Assembly (NCBI RefSeq): GCF_018531425.1
Contig: NZ_JAHBOI010000003.1
Location: 496,001 to 560,000 of the forward strand
Direction: 5' to 3'
Source: Paenarthrobacter sp. DKR-5
GTDB lineage: Bacteria; Actinomycetota; Actinomycetes; Actinomycetales; Micrococcaceae
DNA: 64,000 bases
The notes under the pieces are model-generated. The model was given only the letters and a program-made list of their open reading frames with translations. It had not been told where the DNA came from and did no database searches. Made by a program: the position numbers and the translations under genes. This document shows positions 1-8,469 of this stretch, piece after piece; the stretch's first letter is position 1; every line of letters starts with the position of its first letter.

Positions 1-1
1 C

Positions 2-1474
2 ACCAGCTGGACCACCGCCCTGGAGCAGTCCAACGGTGCGATCGACGCGAACATCCAGAAGATGGCCGCGAAGAAGGCGGAGGACGGCGGTTTGCTCGAC
101 GCCGCTAACCAGCTGGGGATATCCCTGCCGCAGGTCACCGACGCGATCCTCGGCCAGGGTGACTCCCTTGACCAGGTGAAGGCGAAGGCCGAGCAGGCCA
201 TCGACGCTTACGACAACAGCGCGGTCAGTGTGGACAACATGGGCCGGGCCACCCACCTTGTCACCCAGCAGCAACAAGACCAGTACGATGCGGCGACCAA
301 GCTCTTGAGCGGCATCAGCAGCTTGAATGGCGGCCTGCAGCAAGGGGAGCACAACTACAAGAACTACACATCAGCGATCACCAGTAGTTCAACGGCTTCC
401 ACAGCGCAGGCATGGGCCACGCAGCAGGCCGCTAACGCTGCTCACATGTCGGTGGACGCGTATTTGGCGGCGGGTAAGGCAGCGGACGCCCAGGCGGCCC
501 AACAGCAAGCGGCCGCTAACGCCATGTACCGGGAGAACGACGCCGGCGGGCTTCTCAAAGTCACCCTCGATGCGCTGAACGGCAAAACCATCAGTGCGGC
601 TCAGGCCCAGAACACATTCGATTCGGCCATCGCCAACAGCGATAAGCACGTGGATGCGACGGGAAAGACCATCAACCGGGCCTCGACGTCGCTCGACGGC
701 ATGTCGGCGGCGGCGGTGAAGAACCGTGGCGAGCTCATCAACCAAGTCACGGACCTGAACAGTGTGGCTGAGGCCATGCGCAACAACGGGGCCAAGACCG
801 ACGAGACCCGCAACAAGATGATCGCCATGCGCAACGAAATCATTGATAATGCGGTCGCGCACGGCGAAAACAGGGACTCTGTCATCCGGTACCTGGACAG
901 CCTGTTCAAGATTCCGAGGTCCATTCCGCCCACGCAGCTTGAGGTCGATAACGCTCAGGCCGTCGCGGCAATTGCCGCGGTCAAGGCGGGCCTGGACAAC
1001 CTGCACGACAAGGTCATCTACACGACCATCATGGAATCGACCATGAACAGCGGGAACACGGGGCTGACGTCCGGTGTGGGAACACATGGAGGGGGAACCC
1101 GTTTCGCGCAGCGTGAAGGCGGTCTCGTGCCCCGGCACCTCGCCAGCGGCGGGTGGGCCGACATCACCGGTGGCGGCCTCCTGCACGGCGCCGGGGGACC
1201 CACCCAGGACCTGGTGCCGATCATGGGATCCCCGGACGAGTTCATGACCAAAGCCTCCTCGGTCAGGTCCATCGGTCCCGACGCGTTCGAGTACATGAAC
1301 CGCACCGGGCAGCTGCTCACACAACCCGTCCCCGTCCCATCCGGGCCGGCCCCGGCGCCGGTCGTGCACGTGTACATCGACGGCCGGGAAATGCGGTCCG
1401 ACATGGTCAATGTGGCCGTCCAGCAGATTGGTAATTGGGTCGCTGACCAGAACCGACGGCGTCCGGGCGCCTGA
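2..1474 (+). CDS. Phage tail tape-measure protein, C-terminal part (5' partial)
   Basis: The reading frame is open to the left edge, so the start lies outside the window; about 490 residues are visible. The sequence is rich in Ala, Gln, Asn and Ser with long predicted helical stretches, typical of tape-measure proteins that set siphophage tail length. Near the C-terminus is the family's common ending: a Gly-rich stretch (GGLVPRHLASGG) and then GGPTQDLVPIMGSPDEFM, which resembles the T/S-D-x-[IV]-P-x-x-x-S-x-x-E-[FY] element of many Gram-positive phage tape measures. Assignment rests on these features, not on a whole-length match. A generic tail or minor structural protein is the alternative. 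The next gene is not a tail gene, which is odd for this family. Confidence 0.68.
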   Translation, partial: TSWTTALEQSNGAIDANIQKMAAKKAEDGGLLDAANQLGISLPQVTDAILGQGDSLDQVKAKAEQAIDAYDNSAVSVDNMGRATHLVTQQQQDQYDAATKLLSGISSLNGGLQQGEHNYKNYTSAITSSSTASTAQAWATQQAANAAHMSVDAYLAAGKAADAQAAQQQAAANAMYRENDAGGLLKVTLDALNGKTISAAQAQNTFDSAIANSDKHVDATGKTINRASTSLDGMSAAAVKNRGELINQVTDLNSVAEAMRNNGAKTDETRNKMIAMRNEIIDNAVAHGENRDSVIRYLDSLFKIPRSIPPTQLEVDNAQAVAAIAAVKAGLDNLHDKVIYTTIMESTMNSGNTGLTSGVGTHGGGTRFAQREGGLVPRHLASGGWADITGGGLLHGAGGPTQDLVPIMGSPDEFMTKASSVRSIGPDAFEYMNRTGQLLTQPVPVPSGPAPAPVVHVYIDGREMRSDMVNVAVQQIGNWVADQNRRRPGA

Positions 1475-1482
1475 GGTTATGG

Positions 1483-1531
1483 GGTGGCCCCGCCAGGATG
1501 AGGATGAGGTAGTCGCTCCGGCGGGGCCACC
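1483..1531 (+). terminator. Hairpin after the tape-measure gene
   Basis: A perfect 12-bp inverted repeat (1483-1494 with 1520-1531) lies 9 bases after the stop codon. The loop is 25 bases and no T-run follows, so this is a possible rather than a textbook terminator. Confidence 0.45.
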
Positions 1532-1676
1532 GACCACAGCCTAAACCCGGGTGGAAGTGGCCGTGAAGAGGTCACTGTGCTAGATTCTGGGGGCCGGCCA
1601 GATTGCCCCCATGATCGGGCCGGCCTCGCGAGCTGGTGGGTATCGCCTCGAACCCAACCCTGCTAGTGTGCACACC

Positions 1677-1725
1677 GAGAGGCCTTGCCGGTCGTATCCC
1701 CCAATCAACCGGCAGGGCCTCTCTT
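1677..1725 (+). terminator. Strong hairpin between tape measure and lipoprotein gene
   Basis: A 15-bp inverted repeat with a single G-T wobble (1677-1691 with 1709-1723) encloses a 17-base loop and is followed by TT. With the hairpin at 1483 it isolates the lipoprotein gene from phage transcription. The rest of 1475-1897 contains no gene that I can support. Confidence 0.5.
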
Positions 1726-1897
1726 GTGCCCCTGTCCATCCCCCAAAGCGAGACCAGACAGGATGTTAGGGAGCCTAAACCGGATTTCTGACAGACGCAA
1801 TGGGAGATCGAAGGCTCTCCGTCGCCCCTACTCTGTGTCGGCGGCTCGCCGTACTCTATGCACACCAGCTTTCAAACAAACAAACCTTGGGGGAATC

Positions 1898-2431
1898 ATG
1901 AAACCTGTCCTACTGCCCTTCGCCGTCTCCACGCTCCTTCTCACAGGCTGCGGCACCAACGACCAAGCCGCACCGGCGACGCCTTCACCAACCATCCGTC
2001 CGACGTCCTACTACGGGGAGACCGCGTCCGCGGTCGCAGCCCGGATTCCCGGCTGTGGCGATGTGAAGCCGGGCGATGTGGCGCAGGGCGGCCCGAATCT
2101 CGCGTCTTGGGCCTCATGCACGCTTAGTGGGCGTCGGGTCGACGTGTACAGCTGGTCCACGCCGGCCGCGGAGGACAGCGTCGTGAACCTCCTGAACGCG
2201 AATAAGCAGGAGCTCTACTACGCGCAGGGCACCGGGTGGACTGCCTTCGTCGACGCGGACGCGACATTGGCTTTGCAATTCACCAACCAGGGCGGCGAGC
2301 TGCTGAAGTACACGTTCGCGCACCAGGGGGAGACGCCGGCGCCTAAAGACCTGCCGGGGGAGAAGGTGACGGCCGGGACGATCGCGGACGGGCTCGGCGG
2401 CGTGACGATGCATGAAGAGGTAGTCGGGTAG
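1898..2431 (+). CDS. Small prophage-borne lipoprotein of unknown function
   Basis: Predicted 177-residue protein. The N-terminus has a short charged region, a hydrophobic stretch and the lipobox L15-T16-G17-C18, so it should be exported and lipid-anchored at Cys18. A Pro/Thr/Ser linker follows, then a soluble domain with two cysteines (in PGCGD and ASCTLSG) that may form a disulfide. An in-frame upstream ATG at 1685 exists, but the start at 1898 is chosen because it has a purine-rich ribosome site (GGGGGAA) and begins exactly with the signal sequence. The gene sits alone between a hairpin and attR, like a prophage cargo (moron) gene. Surface exclusion or host modification is possible, but nothing in the sequence shows a function. 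Confidence 0.7.
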   Translation: MKPVLLPFAVSTLLLTGCGTNDQAAPATPSPTIRPTSYYGETASAVAARIPGCGDVKPGDVAQGGPNLASWASCTLSGRRVDVYSWSTPAAEDSVVNLLNANKQELYYAQGTGWTAFVDADATLALQFTNQGGELLKYTFAHQGETPAPKDLPGEKVTAGTIADGLGGVTMHEEVVG

Positions 2432-2440
2432 CTGGTCCTG

Positions 2441-2551
2441 ACCCAACGTTTACCCAACGAAAACAGCGCAACCCAACGAAAACCAGTGAAAGCGACGGAG
2501 GCGCAAAAGGCGCGAAAGTCCGCGCCACGGCAGGCCAGACACCACCCAACG
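2441..2551 (+). repeat. Cluster of ACCCAACG direct repeats beside attR
   Basis: The octamer ACCCAACG occurs four times in the same orientation at 2441, 2452, 2471 and 2544, the last three followed by an A-rich extension (consensus ACCCAACGAAAACC). The spacing next to a tRNA attachment core resembles integrase arm-type binding sites. No reading frame covers this stretch convincingly. Confidence 0.5.
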
Positions 2552-2568
2552 GAAACCCATGAAAAGCC

Positions 2569-2614
2569 CGGACTCATAATCCGTCGGTCGTGGGTTCAAG
2601 CCCCACCAGCCCTA
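2569..2614 (+). pseudogene. 3' fragment of a CAU-anticodon tRNA gene (attR core)
   Basis: The fragment starts in the anticodon stem, contains the loop CTCATAA (anticodon CAT, so elongator Met or lysidine-modified Ile), a variable loop, a T-arm with a perfect stem (GTGGG/CCCAC around TTCAAGC), the 3' acceptor strand CAGCCCT and discriminator A. No D-arm or 5' acceptor strand precedes it. The anticodon stem pairs over four positions, but the next base to the left (C2568) cannot pair with T2584, which places the crossover at this edge. CCA is not encoded. Confidence 0.85.
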
Positions 2615-2620
2615 CAGAAC

Positions 2621-2668
2621 AAGCCGCAGACCTGGCATCGAGATGCCGGGGCTGCGGCTTGATTGCTT
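2621..2668 (+). terminator. Native terminator of the disrupted tRNA gene
   Basis: AAGCCGCAG (2621-2629) pairs with CTGCGGCTT (2652-2660). An inner GGCAT/ATGCC stem extends the hairpin, and GATTGCTTTT follows. It lies seven bases after the tRNA 3' end, as expected for the original tRNA transcription unit, and shows that sequence from here on is host chromosome. Confidence 0.75.
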
Positions 2669-2737
2669 TTACCGCGCCCGCTTCCAGGAGCCGCCGCGCT
2701 GCTGCGCGCCGTTGCCGCCCGGCGGGGGATGGGATAT

Positions 2738-2753
2738 GTTACTGCTCAGTAAC
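2738..2753. promoter_or_regulatory. Palindromic operator before the acyl-CoA dehydrogenase
   Basis: GTTACTGCTCAGTAAC is two perfect 7-bp arms around CT, located 38 bases before the ATG at 2791. It has the same architecture and 13 of 16 identical bases as the core of the palindrome between the TetR gene and the carboxylase operon at 24787-24804. A TetR-type operator is inferred. Confidence 0.6.
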
Positions 2754-2790
2754 TTAGTGATCGACGCCGATCCGAGCAGGAGGACAGTCC

Positions 2791-3981
2791 ATGGCCAAGG
2801 CATCAGTAGACCTCAACGACCTTCCCTACGCCGACGGGGATTTTTACGGCTTTGAGCAGATGCTCACCGAGCGCGAACGCGACCGCCTGCAGGAGGTCCG
2901 CGACTTCCTGGACAAGGAAGTGCGCCCGATTGCCGTGGACTGCTGGAACCGGGCCGAGTTCCCGATGGACCTGATCCCCAAGCTGGCCGAGATCGACCTG
3001 GTCAGCCCGGTCCGCCGCCAGGGCTATTCGAATCTGTTCGCCGGACTCGTGCACGCCGAATTCACGCGCGCCGACTCTTCGATTGCGACCTTCATGGGGG
3101 TGCACGACGGCCTCTTCACTGGTTCCATCGAGGCGCTGGCATCCGAGGAACAGAAGCAGCAGTGGCTGCCGGACATCTATTCCTTGAAGAAGATCGGCGC
3201 CTTCGGCCTCACCGAGCCCCTGGGCGGTTCCGACGTGGCCGGCGGCACCCGCACCACCGCGCGCAGGGAAGGCGGCAACTGGATCCTCAACGGCGCCAAG
3301 CGCTGGATCGGCAACGCCACCTTCTCCGACTGGGTAGTGGTCTACGCACGCGACGTCGAGGACAACCAGGTCAAGGGCTTCCTGGTGGACACCGCCACCG
3401 AGGGCTACGCCGCCTCCCGGATCGAAAACAAGATCTCGCTGCGTACCGTCCAGAACGCCGACATCACGCTCACCGATGTCGTCGTCCCGGACGAGTACAA
3501 GCTCGCGAACGCCAACAGCTTCCGCGACACGAACAAGGTCCTGAAGGTGACGCGTCTCTCCGTCGCCTGGCAGGCCGTGGGCCAGCAGCTGGCTGCCTTC
3601 GACGTCGCGCGGCGCTACTCGATCGAACGGCTGCAGTTCGGGCGGCAGCTTGCTTCCTTCCAGCTGGTCCAGAGCCAGCTGGTCCAGATGCTCGGCAACA
3701 CCGTGGCCTCCATGTCAATGATGGTGCGCCTGTCGCAGCTGGAAGACGAGGGCAACGCGAAGGACGAGCAGTCCGCGCTGGCCAAGGCCTTCACGACTGC
3801 GCGGATGCGCGAGACGGTGGCCATCGGCCGCAGCCTGATGGGCGGCAACGGCATCGTCGCCGACTACGAGATGGCGAAGATCTTCGCCGACGCCGAGGCC
3901 ATTTACTCCTACGAAGGCACCCACGAAATCAACACCCTCGTGACCGGCCGCGCCATCACGGGCATCTCCGCGATCGTCTGA
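2791..3981 (+). CDS. Acyl-CoA dehydrogenase (glutaryl-CoA dehydrogenase-like)
   Basis: A 396-residue FAD flavoprotein expected to introduce the alpha,beta double bond into an acyl-CoA. The N-terminal helical domain is followed by the family segment GAFGLTEPLGGSDVAGGTRTTA around residues 140-160, and the C-terminal helical domain has RLQFGRQLASFQLVQSQL. The catalytic Glu is in YEGTHEIN near residue 377. The [18 protein letters not shown] ending and overall layout are those of glutaryl-CoA dehydrogenase-like enzymes, but substrate cannot be fixed from sequence. The start has a good AGGAGG site. It is a single gene with its own palindromic operator, and its 3' end overlaps the convergent M23 gene by 73 bases. 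Confidence 0.85.
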   Translation: MAKASVDLNDLPYADGDFYGFEQMLTERERDRLQEVRDFLDKEVRPIAVDCWNRAEFPMDLIPKLAEIDLVSPVRRQGYSNLFAGLVHAEFTRADSSIATFMGVHDGLFTGSIEALASEEQKQQWLPDIYSLKKIGAFGLTEPLGGSDVAGGTRTTARREGGNWILNGAKRWIGNATFSDWVVVYARDVEDNQVKGFLVDTATEGYAASRIENKISLRTVQNADITLTDVVVPDEYKLANANSFRDTNKVLKVTRLSVAWQAVGQQLAAFDVARRYSIERLQFGRQLASFQLVQSQLVQMLGNTVASMSMMVRLSQLEDEGNAKDEQSALAKAFTTARMRETVAIGRSLMGGNGIVADYEMAKIFADAEAIYSYEGTHEINTLVTGRAITGISAIV

Positions 3982-4670
3982 GGCCCGGGCGCCGGGGGCG
4001 GGCCCTCCAGCGGCAGCAGCACTGAAGGACGCAGGTCCAGCAGCAGCGCCAGGGGATTGACGTAGTCCTGGCCCCGCCGCACTCCCCAGTGCAGGCAGCC
4101 GTTCGAGCAATGCCCTCCGGCCTGCGGCGGGCGGGCAAGTGTGCCGATGACCTGGCCGCGCCGGACGGTGCTGCCGGCTGCGAGGGGACTCTCCACCGGC
4201 TCGACGCTGCTGCGCAGCCCGCTGGCGGTGGCGATGGTCAGCACCGGGCGGTCCGCCACCTGACCAGCGAACACCACCACACCCGCGGCCGGCGCCACGA
4301 CCGGCGCGCCGGGCAACGCACCTAGGTCCACGCCGCGGTGCCCGCTCAGCCACGGCCGCGCCGGCGGATCAAACGTCGCCACGACGCGCGGGCGGGGGAC
4401 CAGCGGCCACGTCCACGCCGGCCGTTCCGGGGAAGCCGTGCCGGCCGGCTCCGCGGGGGTGCCAACCGGCTGCACGGGTGTGCCGGCTGGCCCGGCTGCG
4501 GCCGCGCCCGCGCCCGCGGGCCACGGCGCGCCGGCCGCGAGACACAGTGCAAGGAGGGCCGCCAGCACGAACAGGACGGTGCGGCAGCGGCTGCAGCGGC
4601 CCACCGCCAGATCGGGAATGGCGCCGGCGAAATGGGCGCAACTGGCTCTGCGTCGGGGTCCAAGGTCCAT
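3909..4670 (-). CDS. M23-family peptidase-like secreted protein
   Basis: With the start at 4670 the product is 253 residues: a basic N-terminus, a hydrophobic segment ([17 protein letters not shown]) that would act as signal peptide or anchor, a Pro/Ala/Thr linker, and an M23 (lysostaphin-type) domain with the first zinc motif SGHRGVDLG. The second motif, normally H-L-H, reads C-L-H ([10 protein letters not shown]), and the usual Tyr-x-His stretch is replaced by RSSVEP. One metal or catalytic ligand is therefore altered and hydrolytic activity is uncertain, although CLHW forms are familiar in actinobacterial relatives. A longer frame to 4988 exists, but the upstream part is low-complexity and lacks an export signal. 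It lies divergent from rpsB. Confidence 0.7.
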   Translation of the reverse strand: MDLGPRRRASCAHFAGAIPDLAVGRCSRCRTVLFVLAALLALCLAAGAPWPAGAGAAAAGPAGTPVQPVGTPAEPAGTASPERPAWTWPLVPRPRVVATFDPPARPWLSGHRGVDLGALPGAPVVAPAAGVVVFAGQVADRPVLTIATASGLRSSVEPVESPLAAGSTVRRGQVIGTLARPPQAGGHCSNGCLHWGVRRGQDYVNPLALLLDLRPSVLLPLEGPPPAPGPQTIAEMPVMARPVTRVLISWVPS

Positions 4671-5042
4671 CCCTTCACCCTGGCCGCACCGCCGGCAGCC
4701 GGGCCACGGGCATCCCCGGCCATGTGGATAACCCGGCGGGGAGCGCGGCCGTGGCGGACACGCGGCTGTAGTACACTGGGACGAGCAGTTCGCTGTGCTC
4801 ATTTCCAACACCGGGAGCCTTTCCGGAGACGGCCGGAGCCCGGCGCACTGACTACGCGTATCCACACCTCCACTTGCCGGGAAGCCGGTTGGTGCAGGAT
4901 TGCGCCCGCTTCGGTCCGCTGTTTCGGCAGCGGTGCGGCGCGCGAGGGATACCAGGTGCGGCACCCGCCCGGGTGCACAGCAAGACAACCGTCAATTGGC
5001 AGCGATTGGAATGAGTTCCGCGCTGCCGGAAGGAGCGTCGGC
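4671..5042 (+). promoter_or_regulatory. Divergent M23/rpsB intergenic region
   Basis: This 372-base region holds no gene. A -10-like TACACT (4772-4777), without a clear -35, could start an rpsB transcript with a leader of roughly 260 bases. The leader contains short GC-rich inverted repeats around 4811-4844. I saw no recognisable riboswitch. The ribosome site GGAAGGAG lies just before the rpsB ATG. Confidence 0.35.
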
Positions 5043-5972
5043 ATGCCCGTCGTAACCATGCGCCAGCTGCTTGACAGCGGCGTCCACTTTGGTCACCAGA
5101 CCCGCCGTTGGAACCCGAAGATGAAGCGCTTTATCTTCACCGAGCGCAACGGCATCTACATCATTGACCTGCAGCAGTCGCTGTCCTACATCGACCGCGC
5201 CTACGAGTTCGTCAAGGCCACGGTTGCCCACGGCGGCACCGTGCTCTTCGTCGGCACCAAGAAGCAGGCACAGGAAGCCATCGCCGAGCAGGCCACCCGC
5301 GTCGGCCAGCCCTACGTCAACCAGCGCTGGCTGGGCGGCATGCTGACCAACTTCCAGACCGTCTCCAAGCGCATCCAGCGCCTAAAGGAACTCGAAGAGA
5401 TCAACTTCGAGGACGTCGCCAGCTCCGGCCGCACCAAGAAGGAGCTCCTGCTCCTGCAGCGCGAGAAGACCAAGCTGGAAACCACCCTCGGCGGCATCCG
5501 CAACCTGACCAAGGCTCCGTCCGTGGTCTGGATCGTGGACACCAAGAAGGAACACCTCGCCGTCGACGAGGCCAAGAAGCTGAACATCCCGGTCGTGGCC
5601 ATTCTGGACACCAACTGCGACCCGGACGAGGTCGACTTCCCGATCCCGGGCAACGACGACGCCATCCGCTCCGTGAACCTGCTGACCCGCGTCGTGGCCG
5701 ACGCCGTTGCCGAGGGCCTGATCGCCCGCAACAACCGCGCCGCCGGCACCGACGCCCAGACGGGTGCTGAAGAGCCCCTGGCCGAGTGGGAGCGCGAGCT
5801 GCTCGAGAGCTCCAAGGCCGAAGCCGCAGCTTCCGAGGCTGCCCCTGCCGCTGAGGCACCGGCTGCTGAAGCTGCCCCTGCCGCTGAGGCACCCGCTGCT
5901 GAGGCTGCCCCCGCCGCTGAGGCACCGGCTGCCGAGGCTCCGGCCGCGGACGCAGCCGACGCCGACAAGTAA
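5043..5972 (+). CDS. rpsB: 30S ribosomal protein S2
   Basis: 309 residues. The S2 fold begins at [23 protein letters not shown] and continues through [23 protein letters not shown] and the IDTKKE- and PGNDDAIRS-type stretches. S2 is assembled late into the small subunit and is needed for mRNA binding. The C-terminal 50 residues are an Ala/Pro/Glu-rich tail beyond the usual bacterial S2 end, built of an 11-residue repeat. In-frame codons extend upstream to 4338, but S2 homology and the ribosome site start at 5043. It is first of the rpsB-tsf pair. Confidence 0.98.
   Translation: MPVVTMRQLLDSGVHFGHQTRRWNPKMKRFIFTERNGIYIIDLQQSLSYIDRAYEFVKATVAHGGTVLFVGTKKQAQEAIAEQATRVGQPYVNQRWLGGMLTNFQTVSKRIQRLKELEEINFEDVASSGRTKKELLLLQREKTKLETTLGGIRNLTKAPSVVWIVDTKKEHLAVDEAKKLNIPVVAILDTNCDPDEVDFPIPGNDDAIRSVNLLTRVVADAVAEGLIARNNRAAGTDAQTGAEEPLAEWERELLESSKAEAAASEAAPAAEAPAAEAAPAAEAPAAEAAPAAEAPAAEAPAADAADADK
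5838..5936 (+). repeat. 33-bp tandem repeat in the rpsB tail
   Basis: Three near-identical 33-bp units (5838-5870, 5871-5903, 5904-5936), each encoding [11 protein letters not shown]. Differences are at synonymous positions. Copy number is likely to vary between strains. Confidence 0.85.
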
Positions 5973-6010
5973 ATCAGGACCTTCTCCGGTGCGAAACGCG
6001 CCGGAGGCAT

Positions 6011-6053
6011 CTGACAGGACGGTTGCTCAGGAGCTGAGCAGCTGTCCTGTCAG
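6011..6053 (+). terminator. Hairpin between rpsB and tsf
   Basis: A 10-bp perfect inverted repeat (CTGACAGGAC, 6011-6020, with 6044-6053) surrounds an inner TGCTCA/TGAGCA stem. No T-run follows, so it may attenuate or stabilise rather than fully terminate. It would reduce tsf relative to rpsB or mark an RNA processing point. Confidence 0.5.
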
Positions 6054-6091
6054 TCCGTAAACTACTCATTCTCTACATCAGAGGGGTTCAC

Positions 6092-6928
<837 letters not shown>

Positions 6929-6947
6929 GAGCCTCAGTCACAAGCAC

Positions 6948-6985
6948 CGAAAGGGCGGTCACTTCAGGTGGCCGCCCTTTCGTTT
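6948..6985 (+). terminator. Rho-independent terminator of rpsB-tsf
   Basis: A 15-bp stem with one G-T wobble (6948-6962 with 6968-6982), a 5-base loop and a short T-run (CGTTTG). It lies 20 bases after the tsf stop codon. Confidence 0.85.
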
Positions 6986-7081
6986 GCCCGCCTTCGCCCC
7001 GCCCGGTGCCAGGTGTTACGCCCTGCCCGGCCGGGCGCGATAGGTTAGTTACCAGTTCGATCTGTTCCAGCGGAAGGCACC

Positions 7082-7813
7082 ATGGACACCCCAACCCCCA
7101 CCGGTCATCCGGTCCGACGCCGCGTCCTGCTTAAGCTCTCCGGCGAGGTTTTCGGCGGCGGCAAGCTCGGCGTCGACCCCGAGACGGTCCGCAACGTGGC
7201 CAAGCAGATTGCCGCAACCGTCGGCACCGTCGAGGTCGCCATCGTCGTCGGCGGCGGCAACTTCTTCCGCGGGGCCGAACTGTCCCAAAGCGGCATGGAC
7301 CGCTCCCGCGCCGACTACATGGGCATGCTCGGCACGGTGATGAACTGCCTGGCCCTGCAGGACTTCCTTGAGCAGGCCGGCGTCGAGACCCGCGTCCAGT
7401 CCGCCATCACGATGGGCCAGGTGGCCGAGGCTTACATCCCGCGCCGCGCCATCCGGCACATGGAAAAGAACCGGGTCGTGATCTTCGGCGCCGGCGCCGG
7501 CCTGCCCTACTTCTCCACGGACACCGTCGCCGCCCAGCGGGCCCTTGAGGTGCACGCGGAAGTGGTGCTGATGGCCAAGAGCGGCGTCGACGGCGTCTAC
7601 ACCGCGGACCCGCGCAAGGACCCCTCGGCACAGAAGCTCGACACGCTCACCTATGACGACGCCATCCGCCAGGACATCCGGGTGATGGACCTGACCGCGA
7701 TGACAATGTGCAAGGACAACAACCTCCCGATGGTGGTCTTCGGCATGGAAGGCGAAGGCAACGTCACGCGTGCCATCCTCGGCGAAACCATCGGCACCGT
7801 CGTCAGCGCCTGA
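7082..7813 (+). CDS. pyrH: Uridylate kinase (UMP kinase)
   Basis: 243 residues of the amino-acid-kinase fold. It phosphorylates UMP to UDP in pyrimidine nucleotide synthesis. Visible elements are the phosphate loop [14 protein letters not shown], the [11 protein letters not shown] segment, the [11 protein letters not shown] helix, [19 protein letters not shown], and the C-terminal [18 protein letters not shown]. The ribosome site is a modest GGAAGG. It is followed by frr about 100 bases later, the usual bacterial order. Confidence 0.98.
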   Translation: MDTPTPTGHPVRRRVLLKLSGEVFGGGKLGVDPETVRNVAKQIAATVGTVEVAIVVGGGNFFRGAELSQSGMDRSRADYMGMLGTVMNCLALQDFLEQAGVETRVQSAITMGQVAEAYIPRRAIRHMEKNRVVIFGAGAGLPYFSTDTVAAQRALEVHAEVVLMAKSGVDGVYTADPRKDPSAQKLDTLTYDDAIRQDIRVMDLTAMTMCKDNNLPMVVFGMEGEGNVTRAILGETIGTVVSA

Positions 7814-7911
7814 ACCGGCGCTGCGCCGGCGCCCGGGCCCGCAGGCCCGCCGTATAGGATGAATAGCAGAATCCTGCCGCTGTGGCGGCACAACACGTCT
7901 AAGGAGACATC

Positions 7912-8469
7912 GTGATCGAAGACACCTTGCTCGAAGCCGAAGAGAAGATGGACAAGGCCGTCGAGGTTGCCAAGGAAGACTTCGCATCCATCCGCAGCGG
8001 CCGCGCCACGCCTTCCATGTACGCGAAGGTGATTGTGGACTACTACGGCTCGCCGACGCCGCTGCAGCAGCTGGCGTCCTTCGCGACTCCCGAAGCGCGC
8101 ACGATCCTGATCACCCCCTACGACAAGAGCGCGCTGCGCGACATCGAGAAGGCGCTCAGCGACTCAGAGGTCGGTGCGAACCCGTCCAACGACGGCAACG
8201 TCATCCGCGTGACCGTCCCTGAGTTGACCCAGGAACGCCGCAAGGAATACGTGAAGATCGTGCGCGGCAAGGGCGAGGATGCCAAGGTGTCCATCCGCAG
8301 CATCCGCCGCAAGGCCAAGGACGAGCTGGACCGCATCGTCAAGGACGGGGACGCCGGCGAGGACGAGGGCGCCCGGGCGGAGAAGGAGCTGGACGCGCTG
8401 ACCAAGTCGCACACCGACCTGGTCGACGAACTGCTCAAGCGCAAAGAAGTAGAGCTCCTCGAAGTCTGA
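7912..8469 (+). CDS. frr: Ribosome recycling factor
   Basis: 185 residues, starting with GTG after an AAGGAGA site. With EF-G it splits the post-termination ribosome. The family pattern is clear: [17 protein letters not shown] near the N-terminus, the proline hinge region [12 protein letters not shown], and the C-terminal three-helix stalk [36 protein letters not shown]. The stop codon overlaps the ATG of cdsA by one base, implying coupled translation. Confidence 0.98.
   Translation: MIEDTLLEAEEKMDKAVEVAKEDFASIRSGRATPSMYAKVIVDYYGSPTPLQQLASFATPEARTILITPYDKSALRDIEKALSDSEVGANPSNDGNVIRVTVPELTQERRKEYVKIVRGKGEDAKVSIRSIRRKAKDELDRIVKDGDAGEDEGARAEKELDALTKSHTDLVDELLKRKEVELLEV

Larger units (their letters stand above)
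1..2614. mobile_element. Right end of a prophage or prophage remnant, up to attR
   Basis: The stretch holds the 3' end of a phage tail tape-measure gene, a lone lipoprotein gene, clustered short repeats and a tRNA 3' fragment that is not preceded by a tRNA 5' half. That is the expected picture for an integrase-mediated insertion into a tRNA gene, seen at its distal junction. The other junction, with the intact tRNA and presumably the integrase, would lie to the left of the window. Only about 1.1 kb separates the tape-measure stop from attR, so the distal tail and lysis genes are missing here. The element is therefore either a remnant or arranged unusually. Confidence 0.78.

Noticed and set aside
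2569-2614. A functional tRNA gene
   Set aside because: The D-arm and 5' acceptor strand are absent upstream; only the 3' half exists.
4749-4777. A full sigma-70 promoter for rpsB
   Set aside because: Only a -10-like TACACT is visible; no -35 at acceptable spacing.
4338-5042. N-terminal extension of S2 by 235 codons
   Set aside because: S2 begins at [10 protein letters not shown] with its own ribosome site; the upstream codons overlap the opposite M23 gene and have no homology.
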